The translations under genes were made by a program, and so were the position numbers. 64,000 nt of DNA, from contig CAVVCY010000002.1 of assembly GCA_963746905.1 (NCBI GenBank), positions 248,001 through 312,000 of the forward strand, written 5' to 3'. This DNA is from JALYNX01 sp963746905. GTDB taxonomy: Bacteria > Actinomycetota > Acidimicrobiia > Spongiisociales > ZC4RG35. Shown here one piece after another: positions 41,286 through 48,853 of the stretch. A model generated the notes under the pieces. The model was not told where the DNA came from, did not search any database, and saw nothing but the letters and a program-made list of their open reading frames with translations. Within the stretch, counting starts at the first letter, position 1; every line of letters starts with the position of its first letter.

Positions 41286-41711
41286 ATGGAGCAACGGGTC
41301 AGCCTGGTCACTCTCGGCGTCTCCGATATCAGACGTTCGCGGGCGTTCTACGAGGCTCTCGGCTGGACGGCCGCCACCTCGCCCGCGGACGACGTGATCT
41401 TCTTCCAAACCGGGGGCATGGTCCTCGGGTTATGGAGTCGGACCGAGCTGGCAAAGGACAGCGGTGTCGATGACTCCGGCGGCTGGGGCGGGGTCAGCCT
41501 GGCTCACAACGTTGGCTCCCCGGCCGAGGTCGACGCTGTGATCGAGGAGGCCCGGGCAGCCGGGGGAACCATCGCCCGTGAGCCCGCAGCGACGTTTTGG
41601 GGTGGCTACTCCGGTGTCTTCATCGACCCTGACGGGCATCCATGGGAAGTGGCCCACAACCCGGGTTGGACCCTGAAAGACGACGGCGCGATCGAGCTGC
41701 CCTCGGGCTAG
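41286..41711 (+). CDS. VOC family (glyoxalase/bleomycin resistance-like) protein
   Basis: 141 residues with the vicinal oxygen chelate pattern: VTLGVSDIRRSRAFYEALGW at the start, a middle strand VIFFQTGGMVLGLWSR, and the C-terminal YSGVFIDPDGHPWEVAHNP with a likely metal glutamate. Such proteins act as metal-dependent lyases, isomerases or drug binders; the substrate cannot be told. ATG 41286 is 70 bases from the divergent ruvC. Its stop is directly adjacent to that of the convergent META protein. It is the only plus-strand gene in the ruv-to-pgsA stretch. Confidence 0.85.
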   Translation: MEQRVSLVTLGVSDIRRSRAFYEALGWTAATSPADDVIFFQTGGMVLGLWSRTELAKDSGVDDSGGWGGVSLAHNVGSPAEVDAVIEEARAAGGTIAREPAATFWGGYSGVFIDPDGHPWEVAHNPGWTLKDDGAIELPSG

Positions 41712-42083
41712 TCAGCCGGTGGGGAAGTCGCGCGCCTCGAATCGGGCAACCATCCGGTCGCCGTCGAGCAGCTCCAGCGACAGGCCCATGATCCGATAGG
41801 CGGAGGTCGCCTCCAAGGCCATGGTCATCGCACTTTCCTGTCGCATCAACTCCTCGGAGCACATCATCCTGGTCGTGCCGAGAGACGAGAAGCGCAGCTC
41901 GTCTCTGCTCAAGTGATAGCTGCCGATGATTCGATTGCAGCCCGAGGTCCCGGCGAGACGTTGATCTTCGGTCAGCAAGATGATGTGGGCTTCCTGCGGC
42001 TCGTCCAACGGCAACGCGGGCTCTCCTGCAACCTCGAGCAGCTTCCAGTAGATGTCCAAGAGGCTCATAGCTGTGGAGGTCAT
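41712..42083 (-). CDS. META-domain (HslJ-like) protein
   Basis: 123 residues. The pattern LAGTSGCNRIIGSYHLSRDELRF ... SLGTTRMMCSEELMRQESAMTMAL matches the META/HslJ domain (GCNxxxGxY, TxMMC). Related domains occur in heat-shock/novobiocin-resistance HslJ lipoproteins, but no signal peptide is present here, so this copy may be cytoplasmic. ATG 42083 has an AGGA site; ATG 42101 is an alternative. The end abuts that of the VOC gene. Function unknown beyond the domain. Confidence 0.75.
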   Translation of the reverse strand: MTSTAMSLLDIYWKLLEVAGEPALPLDEPQEAHIILLTEDQRLAGTSGCNRIIGSYHLSRDELRFSSLGTTRMMCSEELMRQESAMTMALEATSAYRIMGLSLELLDGDRMVARFEARDFPTG

Positions 42084-42136
42084 AGTTCGATCCTGCCACA
42101 CGGTCGAAGGTTCCGGAGAGGTGGGGGCGGTGGCCC

Positions 42137-43273
42137 CTAGGTTCGGACGAGTTCTCGGAGTCGGGGGTCGAGTTCTGGTCGAGGTGGCGGGTAGATGCTG
42201 CTGTCGGGCTTGTGGAAGGTGAGCTTGGTGTCGGGATCGCCTTCGATGGTCCAGCCGTGTTCGTGCAGGAACCGATGGTGGAAGGAGCAGAGCAGGACCA
42301 AGTTGGTGAGGTCGGTAGGCCCACCGTCAGCCCAGTGTTGGATGTGGTGTCCATGGATCCAACCCTTGTGGGGACATCCAAAGAACCGACAGCCAGCGTC
42401 CCGATGCCAGAGTTGACGTCGTAGCCATCCGGGGATGGTCCGGGTGAGCCGTCCCACACCCAACACCCGGCAGTCATCGTGGACTGCGGTCTCCACGATC
42501 GCATCACAGGAGAGCCGTCGTGCCGTCTCCGAAGCGATCACCGGGCCGGCTTGGAGTTCGGCCACGCCAGTGGTCTCGGTGTCCGTGGTGAGCGCGTCGA
42601 GGTCGGCGTGCAATGTCACCTGGACCAGAGCTGAGGATTGGTCGCCGGTGGTGGTGCAGACTTCGACCAGCCCATCGGCGAGCCGGACCGGATAAGGATC
42701 GAACCGGTCGGTTTCAGGGTTGGGCGGGATCGCATCGGCACGGGACCGGATCGCAGATTCCACGATCTGCATCTCCGCACCGGGTAGACGTGCGTGGAGC
42801 CGACCCTCCAAACCGTCCAAACTGTTTTGGATCAGTAGGAACCGACGCTCCCACACCGAACGCTCATCCTCACTGGCAGGCGGGTTGGCGCGCCGGGCCG
42901 CCCGATCCAAAGCCGCCGTCGACAGTCCCATGGTCTCTTCGATGAGTTCGGCCTCGGAGCCGGGGGTCGCCAGCCGGGAGATGGCATCCACCTGATCCAA
43001 AGAGAGCGTTCCATCGGAGAACCTCTGGCGGAGGAGCGGCAGATCCTGCAGTCGGCGGGCCACCGCCACCAGTTGAACTGCGGTCGAATGCCGCAGCCCG
43101 TAACGAGCCGACAGCCACTGACCCAGATCCCGTGCACCATCAGCCAAGAACAATTGGCGGCGGTCGACTTCGACCAGCCACTCACACGCCGCCGCAGCAG
43201 AAGCCGACATCAAACCCAAGAAATGGCCGATCCCCTCATCCATCTCATCGTTAGAAACCCGATCCCACTCCAT
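42137..43273 (-). CDS. DUF222 domain protein with C-terminal HNH nuclease domain
   Basis: 378 residues. The N-terminal two thirds are helical and match DUF222 (ARDLGQWLSARYGLRHSTAVQLV; LSLDQVDAISRLA). The C-terminus is an HNH domain: CRFFGCPHKGWIHGHHI, then QHWADGGPTDLTNLVLLC, then HHRFLHEHGW, with all the expected histidines and the Asn. Proteins of this type are abundant and often multicopy in actinobacteria (the mycobacterial 13E12 family); their biological role is not settled, and mobility has been proposed. It starts at ATG 43273 and lies beside a dispersed repeat, within a block that interrupts the usual yebC-ruvC neighbourhood. Confidence 0.88.
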   Translation of the reverse strand: MEWDRVSNDEMDEGIGHFLGLMSASAAAACEWLVEVDRRQLFLADGARDLGQWLSARYGLRHSTAVQLVAVARRLQDLPLLRQRFSDGTLSLDQVDAISRLATPGSEAELIEETMGLSTAALDRAARRANPPASEDERSVWERRFLLIQNSLDGLEGRLHARLPGAEMQIVESAIRSRADAIPPNPETDRFDPYPVRLADGLVEVCTTTGDQSSALVQVTLHADLDALTTDTETTGVAELQAGPVIASETARRLSCDAIVETAVHDDCRVLGVGRLTRTIPGWLRRQLWHRDAGCRFFGCPHKGWIHGHHIQHWADGGPTDLTNLVLLCSFHHRFLHEHGWTIEGDPDTKLTFHKPDSSIYPPPRPELDPRLRELVRT

Positions 43274-43349
43274 AACACGAACATACGTTCGGCGAGGGAC
43301 AAAAACAAGACGTGCGTGTATCGAAAAGCAAGAAATTTCTGCCCGCCGG

Positions 43350-43471
43350 GCTAGCCCCCTCCGTCGCCTTCGGCGCCACCTCCCCCAACGCTCGCTTTGC
43401 TCACTGGGGGGAGAAATGAAAGCCGCGCCGGGTCAGCCCCCCTCCCCCAACGCTTCATTTGGGGAGAAATG
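43350..43471. repeat. Second copy of the dispersed GC-rich / CCCCCAACGC hairpin repeat
   Basis: Two related motifs: 43379-43418 (CCTCCCCCAACGCTCGCTTT then GCTCACTGGGGGGAGAAATG) and a shortened one at 43440-43471 in which CCCTCCCCCAACGCTTCATT is followed by TGGGGAGAAATG. Both form stems of CTCCCCC with GGGGGAG. Upstream, 43352-43386 resembles the GC-rich block at 6073-6144 (CCCTCCGTCGCCTTCGGCGCC). The last copy overlaps the 3' end of the DUF998 gene and supplies its final codons and stop. Confidence 0.75.
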
Positions 43472-44038
43472 ATCGCGAACAACCGCCACCCCGACCGCCA
43501 TCAACCACAGATCGGTAGTGGTGAGACCGATCCGCTGGAACAAGCCGGAATTGGTCTCGCCCAGCGAGATCCAAAGCGACATCGAGGTGATCGCCCCTAC
43601 TGCCAGGGAGGCGATCGCCCACCCAATCAGACCCCTCCGTCGAAGGGCCAGAGCGGCCAGCGGCCCCACCAACGAAAGAGTGAGGTAGGTGAGAATCGCG
43701 AAGCCGCCGTGCAAGAAGTCGGCGTTGGACGACAGACCATCAGGGGTGAGGAGCACGCCGAGCACCAACAAGGCGTTGAGAAAGAGCGCAACCGAAGCGC
43801 CGTTGCCGATCACCTTCCGCAACGGCCACGCAGCCGATCCAACTCCGAGGACGTAGGCGACGAAGCCGAAGTTCATCACGAAGCGGGAGGCAGCATCAAC
43901 CCCGGCCAAGGCGCTGATGTGGTCATCGACAGGTGAATAGCCGTCGACCATGAAACCGCCGACCAACCACGCCAGGATGAATAGCCCGGGACCCCAGATT
44001 GCCCCAGCCGCCAGCCAACGGTCCCGTTTGGCGCTCAA
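43433..44038 (-). CDS. DUF998 family membrane protein
   Basis: 201 residues with about six hydrophobic segments. The DUF998 pattern is present: LFILAWLVGGFMVDGYSPVDDHISALAG near the start, MNFGFVAYVLGVG, LLTPDG and DFLHGGFAILTYLTL. The start codon is TTG 44038 with a GGGAGA site; no ATG precedes the conserved region. The final residues (HFSPNEALGEGG) are encoded by the dispersed repeat and look like a replaced C-terminus, as in pyrF. Function of the family is unknown. Confidence 0.78.
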   Translation of the reverse strand: MSAKRDRWLAAGAIWGPGLFILAWLVGGFMVDGYSPVDDHISALAGVDAASRFVMNFGFVAYVLGVGSAAWPLRKVIGNGASVALFLNALLVLGVLLTPDGLSSNADFLHGGFAILTYLTLSLVGPLAALALRRRGLIGWAIASLAVGAITSMSLWISLGETNSGLFQRIGLTTTDLWLMAVGVAVVRDHFSPNEALGEGG

Positions 44039-44056
44039 TTCTCCCCTGCCAAGAGC

Positions 44057-44806
44057 TCAGACCTCTTCGAGAACCTTCTCCATGATCTCGTCGTCGATGT
44101 CGTAATTGGAGAAAACGGCCTGGACGTCGTCCAGGTCGTCCAAGGCATCGATGAGCCGCAGCAGCTTCCGGGCATCCCCTTCTTCCACCGGAACTGTGGT
44201 TGACGGGAGTTGGGTGATGTCGGCCGACTCCAGCTCCAGGCCGGCAGCTTCCAGGGCCGAACGGACCTTCTGCAGGTCACCCGGCGAAGTGACCACCTCG
44301 AACCATTGATCGCCGATGTCACGGATGTCTTCGGCCCCGGCCTCGAGGGCGGCGAGCATGACATCGTCTTCGGTGCCTTTGGCCTCGATCAACCCCTTCT
44401 GGCTGAAGAGGTACCCGACTGACCCCGGCTCACCGAGGTTGCCCCCGCTGCGGGTGAAGGTGGACCGCACGTCGGATGCTGCCCGGTTGCGGTTGTCGGT
44501 GAGGATCTGGACGTAGAGGGCAACACCTCCCGGCCCGTACCCCTCGTACCAGATCTCCTCGTACTGGGCTCCGGCGACCTCGCCGGTGCCCCGTTTGATG
44601 GCACGGTCAATGTTGTCGTTGGGCATCGAGGCCGCCTTGGCCTTGAACACTGCGGTCGCCAGGGTCGGGTTGAAGTCGACATTCCCACCGCCTTCCCGTG
44701 CGGCGATCTCGATCGCCTTGGCCAGCTTTCCGAACAGCTTTCCCCGGGCCGCGTCCTGCCGTCCCTTGCGATGCTTGATGTTGGCCCACTTGGAATGCCC
44801 GGACAT
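44057..44806 (-). CDS. yebC: YebC/PmpR family transcriptional regulator
   Basis: The YebC family covers DNA-binding regulators and, in recent work, ribosome-associated factors. The 249-residue product opens with the family signature MSGHSKWANIKHRKGRQDA, has KNIxxAI-like PNDNIDRAIKRGTGE, and the middle IWYEGYGPGGVALYV. Full length. ATG 44806 overlaps the pdxT stop as TGATG. In mycobacteria the same gene stands between pdxT and ruvC. Confidence 0.96.
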   Translation of the reverse strand: MSGHSKWANIKHRKGRQDAARGKLFGKLAKAIEIAAREGGGNVDFNPTLATAVFKAKAASMPNDNIDRAIKRGTGEVAGAQYEEIWYEGYGPGGVALYVQILTDNRNRAASDVRSTFTRSGGNLGEPGSVGYLFSQKGLIEAKGTEDDVMLAALEAGAEDIRDIGDQWFEVVTSPGDLQKVRSALEAAGLELESADITQLPSTTVPVEEGDARKLLRLIDALDDLDDVQAVFSNYDIDDEIMEKVLEEV

Positions 44807-45369
44807 CAGATCAGCTCCAGCAACATCTCATGAATCCGCCCATCACCCGTGAGCTCGGGATGAAAGGAAGTCGCCAGGAGCCGGTCCTGGCGCACCATCA
44901 CCGCATGCTCTCCCACTGAAGCCAGTACCTCGACCTCCGAGCCCACCTTCTCCACCCACGGGGCGCGAATGAAAACTGCGTGGAACGCCGACTCGAGGCC
45001 GTCGATGTCGAGATCCTCCTCGAACGATTCGTTCTGACGGCCGAAGGCGTTGCGTCGCACCACGACGTCGAGGACCCCGAGGAGTGGTTGGTCGCCTTCC
45101 GTGATCGACCCCGAGAGCAGGATCATCCCGGCGCAGGTCCCGTAGACCGGCAGACCGCCTTTGATGGCATTTCGAAGCGGCTCCAGCAGGCCGAATCGAA
45201 CCGCCATCTTCCCGATGGTGGTCGATTCACCACCCGGGATCACAAGGGCCTCGATGGCGTCGAGTTGCTCTGGCTTCTTCACCGGGAGCGGAATGACTCC
45301 GAGTGACGCCAGGATCGCGAGGTGCTCCCGGACGTCCCCTTGCAAGGCGAGGACGCCGATCGTGGTCAT
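44806..45369 (-). CDS. pdxT: Pyridoxal 5'-phosphate synthase glutaminase subunit
   Basis: PdxT releases ammonia from glutamine for PdxS. The 187-residue class I amidotransferase has GVLALQGDVREHL, PGGESTT, the nucleophile YGTCAGMILLS and the catalytic pair FHPEL. ATG 45369 lies one base after the pdxS stop, so the two subunits are co-translated. Vitamin B6 is made by the DXP-independent route. Confidence 0.97.
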   Translation of the reverse strand: MTTIGVLALQGDVREHLAILASLGVIPLPVKKPEQLDAIEALVIPGGESTTIGKMAVRFGLLEPLRNAIKGGLPVYGTCAGMILLSGSITEGDQPLLGVLDVVVRRNAFGRQNESFEEDLDIDGLESAFHAVFIRAPWVEKVGSEVEVLASVGEHAVMVRQDRLLATSFHPELTGDGRIHEMLLELI

Positions 45370-45370
45370 C

Positions 45371-46264
45371 TCACCAACCTCGGCTGGCCAGGCGCTCCGT
45401 CTCGGTCAATGTTCCCAATTCGATGCCGGGCATTGCCTCGCCCAGACCGCGGGAGACCTTGGCCACGACCTCGGGCTCGTTCCAGAACGTGGTGGCCTCG
45501 ACGATCGCCCGGGCGTAGGCCTCGGGATTCGAGCTCTTGAAGATCCCGGAGCCGACAAACACGCCGTCCACACCGAGGGACATCATCAACGACGCGTCCG
45601 CAGGGGTTGCGATGCCGCCCGCAGCGAAGTTGACCACCGGGAGCTTGCCCGTGGACGCCACATCGCGCACCAGGTCAAAGGGAGCGGCGTGGTCCCGGGC
45701 AGCCGACATGAGCTGGGCCTCGTCCATCGTGGTGAGGGCCCGCATTTCGTTGGTGACGGTCCGCATGTGGCGCACTGCCTCGACCACATTGCCGGTGCCA
45801 GCCTCGCCCTTCGTGCGGATCATGGCCGCACCTTCGCCGATACGGCGCAATGCCTCACCGAGGTTTCTGGCACCACAGACGAAAGGTGTGGTGAAGGCCC
45901 ACTTGTCGACGTGATGCTCCTCGTCGGCCGGGGTGAGAACCTCGGATTCGTCGATGTAGTCGACCCCGAGCGCTTGGAGGATGGCTGCTTCGGCGAAATG
46001 CCCGATCCGGCACTTGGCCATCACCGGGATGGTCACCGACGCCTGGATCTCTTCGATCTTGGTGGGGTCGGCCATCCGGGCCACTCCCCCGTCCTTACGG
46101 ATGTCGGAGGGGACCCGTTCCAGGGCCATGACCGCCACAGCGCCGGCCTCTTCGGCGATCTTCGCCTCGTCGGCGGTCACCACATCCATGATGACGCCGC
46201 CCTTCAGCATCTCGGCCAGGCCTCTCTTCACACGATCTGTACCGGTTTCCACGACAGGCTCCAT
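45371..46264 (-). CDS. pdxS: Pyridoxal 5'-phosphate synthase lyase subunit
   Basis: PdxS makes PLP from ribose 5-phosphate, glyceraldehyde 3-phosphate and ammonia. The 297-residue TIM-barrel has RGLAEMLKGGVIMDV with a catalytic lysine region, VMAKCRIGHFAEA (second lysine), GEAGTGNVVEAVRHMR, and VNFAAGGIATPADASLMM. Nearly invariant sequence makes the call secure. ATG 46264 follows the glycosyltransferase by 39 bases. Confidence 0.98.
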   Translation of the reverse strand: MEPVVETGTDRVKRGLAEMLKGGVIMDVVTADEAKIAEEAGAVAVMALERVPSDIRKDGGVARMADPTKIEEIQASVTIPVMAKCRIGHFAEAAILQALGVDYIDESEVLTPADEEHHVDKWAFTTPFVCGARNLGEALRRIGEGAAMIRTKGEAGTGNVVEAVRHMRTVTNEMRALTTMDEAQLMSAARDHAAPFDLVRDVASTGKLPVVNFAAGGIATPADASLMMSLGVDGVFVGSGIFKSSNPEAYARAIVEATTFWNEPEVVAKVSRGLGEAMPGIELGTLTETERLASRGW

Positions 46265-46303
46265 TAACGGGAAAGGCCATGGTACAGACTCGGCGTCGAT
46301 GAA

Positions 46304-47335
46304 CTAAGAGGCGATTTCCTCATAGAGGGAGCGATAAGAGGCTCCCACCACCTGCCAGTCGTAGCGAGCGGACACCTCTAGTCCGAGCGATGCCAGTCGA
46401 TCACGCTCGAGCGGGTCTTCGAGGAGGCCCACGATGGCTTTGGCAACAGCCTCGCTATCGCCGACAGGGCAGAATCGGGCCGCGCCATCGGCCACGTCGA
46501 CGAAGGCGTCCAGATTCGAGGACACAACGGCCGCTCCCGAGGCCATGGCTTCGAGAAGGACAATTCCGAACGACTCGCCCCCCAGTTGAGGGGCAACAAA
46601 CAAGGCTGACGAACCGAGGACTCGCGCCTTGGTGGGTTGATCGACGCGGCCAAGCCACTCCAGCCCGGCATCGCCCCGGTTGGCCCCCATGATGGTCAGA
46701 GTCGCCTCCGGGACTGCAGCTGTCACCCGCGGCCACGCTGCGAGCAGGACGTCGAGGCCCTTACGGGGCTCGTCCCGGCCAAGGAACGACACCCGGTACG
46801 GGTCGCGAGGTGATTCGACCCTCATCGATGCCACGTCCAGCCCGTTGGGAATGATCCGAACCCGCAGCGAATTCGGGAGCGATGCCGCCGCGGTCCGGCT
46901 GACCGCGGTCACCGCTGAAGCGTTCCCCAGCAGCCGACTCATAAAAGGTCCGATCACGCGATAGGCCAGCCGCCCGACGGAGCCGGGGGCGGCGTGAAAG
47001 GTTGCGATAACTGGTGGCCCGGCGCGAGTCGCGAACAGCGACACAAGCGGCATCAGCGGCTCATGGACGTGGAGGATGTCGACACCCGTGGCGGCCTTCC
47101 GAATCTTGGAGCGAATCCTGGGATCGAGGGCGATCGGGACCTTGGAGCCATTGCCCGGGACCGCCACTGTGCCCCCCAGATCGACACCGTTGACGCCCGG
47201 GGGCAGCCCGGGCCCGATCACCAACGACTCGATCCCCTGGCTCCCGAGATGACCGGCGAGGCCAAGTACCTGGGATTGGACGCCACCGGGGACCGAAAGG
47301 TCGTAAGGGCTGACCAGGCCGACCCGCAGGCTCAT
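46304..47335 (-). CDS. pimA: Glycosyltransferase family 4, PimA-like phosphatidylinositol mannosyltransferase
   Basis: PimA adds the first mannose to phosphatidylinositol from GDP-mannose at the inner face of the membrane. The 343-residue GT-B protein has the N-terminal VSPYDLSVPGGVQSQV, LHVHEPLMPL, TFHA, and the GDP-mannose-binding C-terminal half: FLGRDEPRKGLDVLL and APQLGGESFGIVLLEAMASG (EX7E motif). Order pgsA-acyltransferase-GT matches the mycobacterial PIM cluster. A lipomannan-like product is inference. ATG 47335 overlaps the acyltransferase stop as ATGA; the frame continues 13 codons further upstream. Confidence 0.88.
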   Translation of the reverse strand: MSLRVGLVSPYDLSVPGGVQSQVLGLAGHLGSQGIESLVIGPGLPPGVNGVDLGGTVAVPGNGSKVPIALDPRIRSKIRKAATGVDILHVHEPLMPLVSLFATRAGPPVIATFHAAPGSVGRLAYRVIGPFMSRLLGNASAVTAVSRTAAASLPNSLRVRIIPNGLDVASMRVESPRDPYRVSFLGRDEPRKGLDVLLAAWPRVTAAVPEATLTIMGANRGDAGLEWLGRVDQPTKARVLGSSALFVAPQLGGESFGIVLLEAMASGAAVVSSNLDAFVDVADGAARFCPVGDSEAVAKAIVGLLEDPLERDRLASLGLEVSARYDWQVVGASYRSLYEEIAS

Positions 47336-48204
47336 TCTCGGTCGGACGGCCAGTTGGGAACGACGAGATGCCACTGGTGGGGAGCAGCTGAAATGAGTTT
47401 CTCCAGACGGTGTGCCAACTCTTGAGTCATGATCTGCACCTGCTCGGCTCTGGTGCCCGCAGGGATGGGTATCGCCGGGGTCACGACCAACCGATGCCCC
47501 TGGCCTTCGAAATAGGAGCCCACAGGGAACAGCGGCGCGCCGGTTCGAATCGCCAGCGTGGCCGGACCAGCCGGGAGCGTCGTCTTCTCACCGAAAAACT
47601 CCACCTCTACTCCTCGCCCCTTCAGGTCACGATCTGCGAGGAGGGCCACTCCCTTCTTGTCGGCCACCATCGCCTCGAGCCGACGCATGACCTCACCACT
47701 CCCAGTGGCCAGCACGATCTCGATGTCATAGCCCCCACGCATGGCTGTGAACCAGTCAGTGATCCGCTGATTGCGGAGTCGCTCGGCGACTGCAGCCACC
47801 TGAATACCTGCACCGGTGGCCACTGGAGCCGCCACCTCCCAGTTCCCGACGTGGGGCAGAGCGAAGATCATCCCCTTCCCGGCGTCCCGCGCCTCGACCA
47901 GCAACTCGAGGCCGTCGACCTTGGTATGACTCCGAATCTCGGGCACTCTTCGAGCTCGCACCCAGAATGCCTCGGTCCAATAGCGCCCGTAGGAGACCAT
48001 CACCGCCTTCCCCGCGGCCTTGATGTCAGCCCCATTCCCCAGCACGCGCCGCATGTGCCGTTCTGCCATGCGACGACGCCCTCCGGCCGCCAGGTGCCAG
48101 AACCACCCGTAGATCTCACCCAGCTTGCGGGCCACGCCCAGGGGGAGCATCCCAACCAAGCCGACACCGGCTCGAAGGGCCAGATACCCGAGATAGTCCT
48201 TCAC
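47332..48204 (-). CDS. Lauroyl/myristoyl-type acyltransferase, PatA-like PIM acyltransferase
   Basis: A 290-residue membrane-associated acyltransferase of the LpxL/HtrB superfamily. It has the catalytic HVGNWE motif (HxxxxE) in ALPHVGNWEVA, a following RNQRITDWF, the ADRDLKGRGVEVEFFG stretch and the C-terminal QWHLVVPNWPSDRE. Between pgsA and a PimA-like gene, it most likely acylates phosphatidylinositol mannoside, as PatA does in mycobacteria. GTG 48204 overlaps the pgsA stop as GTGA. Confidence 0.88.
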   Translation of the reverse strand: MKDYLGYLALRAGVGLVGMLPLGVARKLGEIYGWFWHLAAGGRRRMAERHMRRVLGNGADIKAAGKAVMVSYGRYWTEAFWVRARRVPEIRSHTKVDGLELLVEARDAGKGMIFALPHVGNWEVAAPVATGAGIQVAAVAERLRNQRITDWFTAMRGGYDIEIVLATGSGEVMRRLEAMVADKKGVALLADRDLKGRGVEVEFFGEKTTLPAGPATLAIRTGAPLFPVGSYFEGQGHRLVVTPAIPIPAGTRAEQVQIMTQELAHRLEKLISAAPHQWHLVVPNWPSDRE

Positions 48205-48761
48205 TCGAAGGAACGGTAGGTGTGGATGAAGCGGAAGAAAGCCGTGAGCCAGACCAGCACCACGAATACCCAGAGCATGGGCTCCACCAGCCCGACGATC
48301 AGCCCGAGGCTGAACAACAGGACCCGCTCGGCCCTCCCCATCAGGCCTCCCCTGCCGTCGAAGCCCTCGGCCTCGGCCCGGGCTCGCATGTAGGGAACCA
48401 ACATCGCCCCTCCGATCGCGAGCACGATCAGCAGCAACTCTCTGGGAAACCCGGCCCGGTAGAAACCGAGACCGGCGAAAGCCGCTATCTCCCCCATGCG
48501 GTCAAATGCCGAATCCAGAAATGCCCCGCGTGGGGATACCAGCCCGGAAGCTCTCGCCACCGACCCATCGAGGCCGTCGAGCAGCGCACCGCCGAGCACA
48601 ACGGCAGCGCCGGACCGGGGCAGCCCTGTGGCGATCATCACCGAACCGGCGACGACCACCCCGAGCCCGAGGAAGGTAATGACGGTCGGAGTGACACCGA
48701 CCGAGGCGAGGGCTTTGCCGATTGGCTCCAGAAACCGGGTTACACGGGGTCGAACCCGCAT
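48201..48761 (-). CDS. pgsA: CDP-alcohol phosphatidyltransferase, probable phosphatidylinositol phosphate synthase
   Basis: A small integral membrane enzyme that joins CDP-diacylglycerol and an alcohol phosphate. It has about six helices and the family motif D-G-x-x-A-R-x8-G-x3-D-x3-D, seen as LDGLDGSVARASG, then GAFLDSAFDRMGE. Context with PimA and PatA homologues suggests inositol 1-phosphate as the acceptor. ATG 48761 gives 186 residues; the upstream part of the frame to 48914 overlaps the divergent EF-G-like gene start and is not conserved. Confidence 0.9.
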   Translation of the reverse strand: MRVRPRVTRFLEPIGKALASVGVTPTVITFLGLGVVVAGSVMIATGLPRSGAAVVLGGALLDGLDGSVARASGLVSPRGAFLDSAFDRMGEIAAFAGLGFYRAGFPRELLLIVLAIGGAMLVPYMRARAEAEGFDGRGGLMGRAERVLLFSLGLIVGLVEPMLWVFVVLVWLTAFFRFIHTYRSFE

Positions 48762-48853
48762 GTCGATCACGACCCAGCAAAGTAGCAGGCACCCGGGAAA
48801 CCTGCCCTGCACCAGGGTTAGGATCGACGCCTCACCCTTGACGAGGAGGTCCT

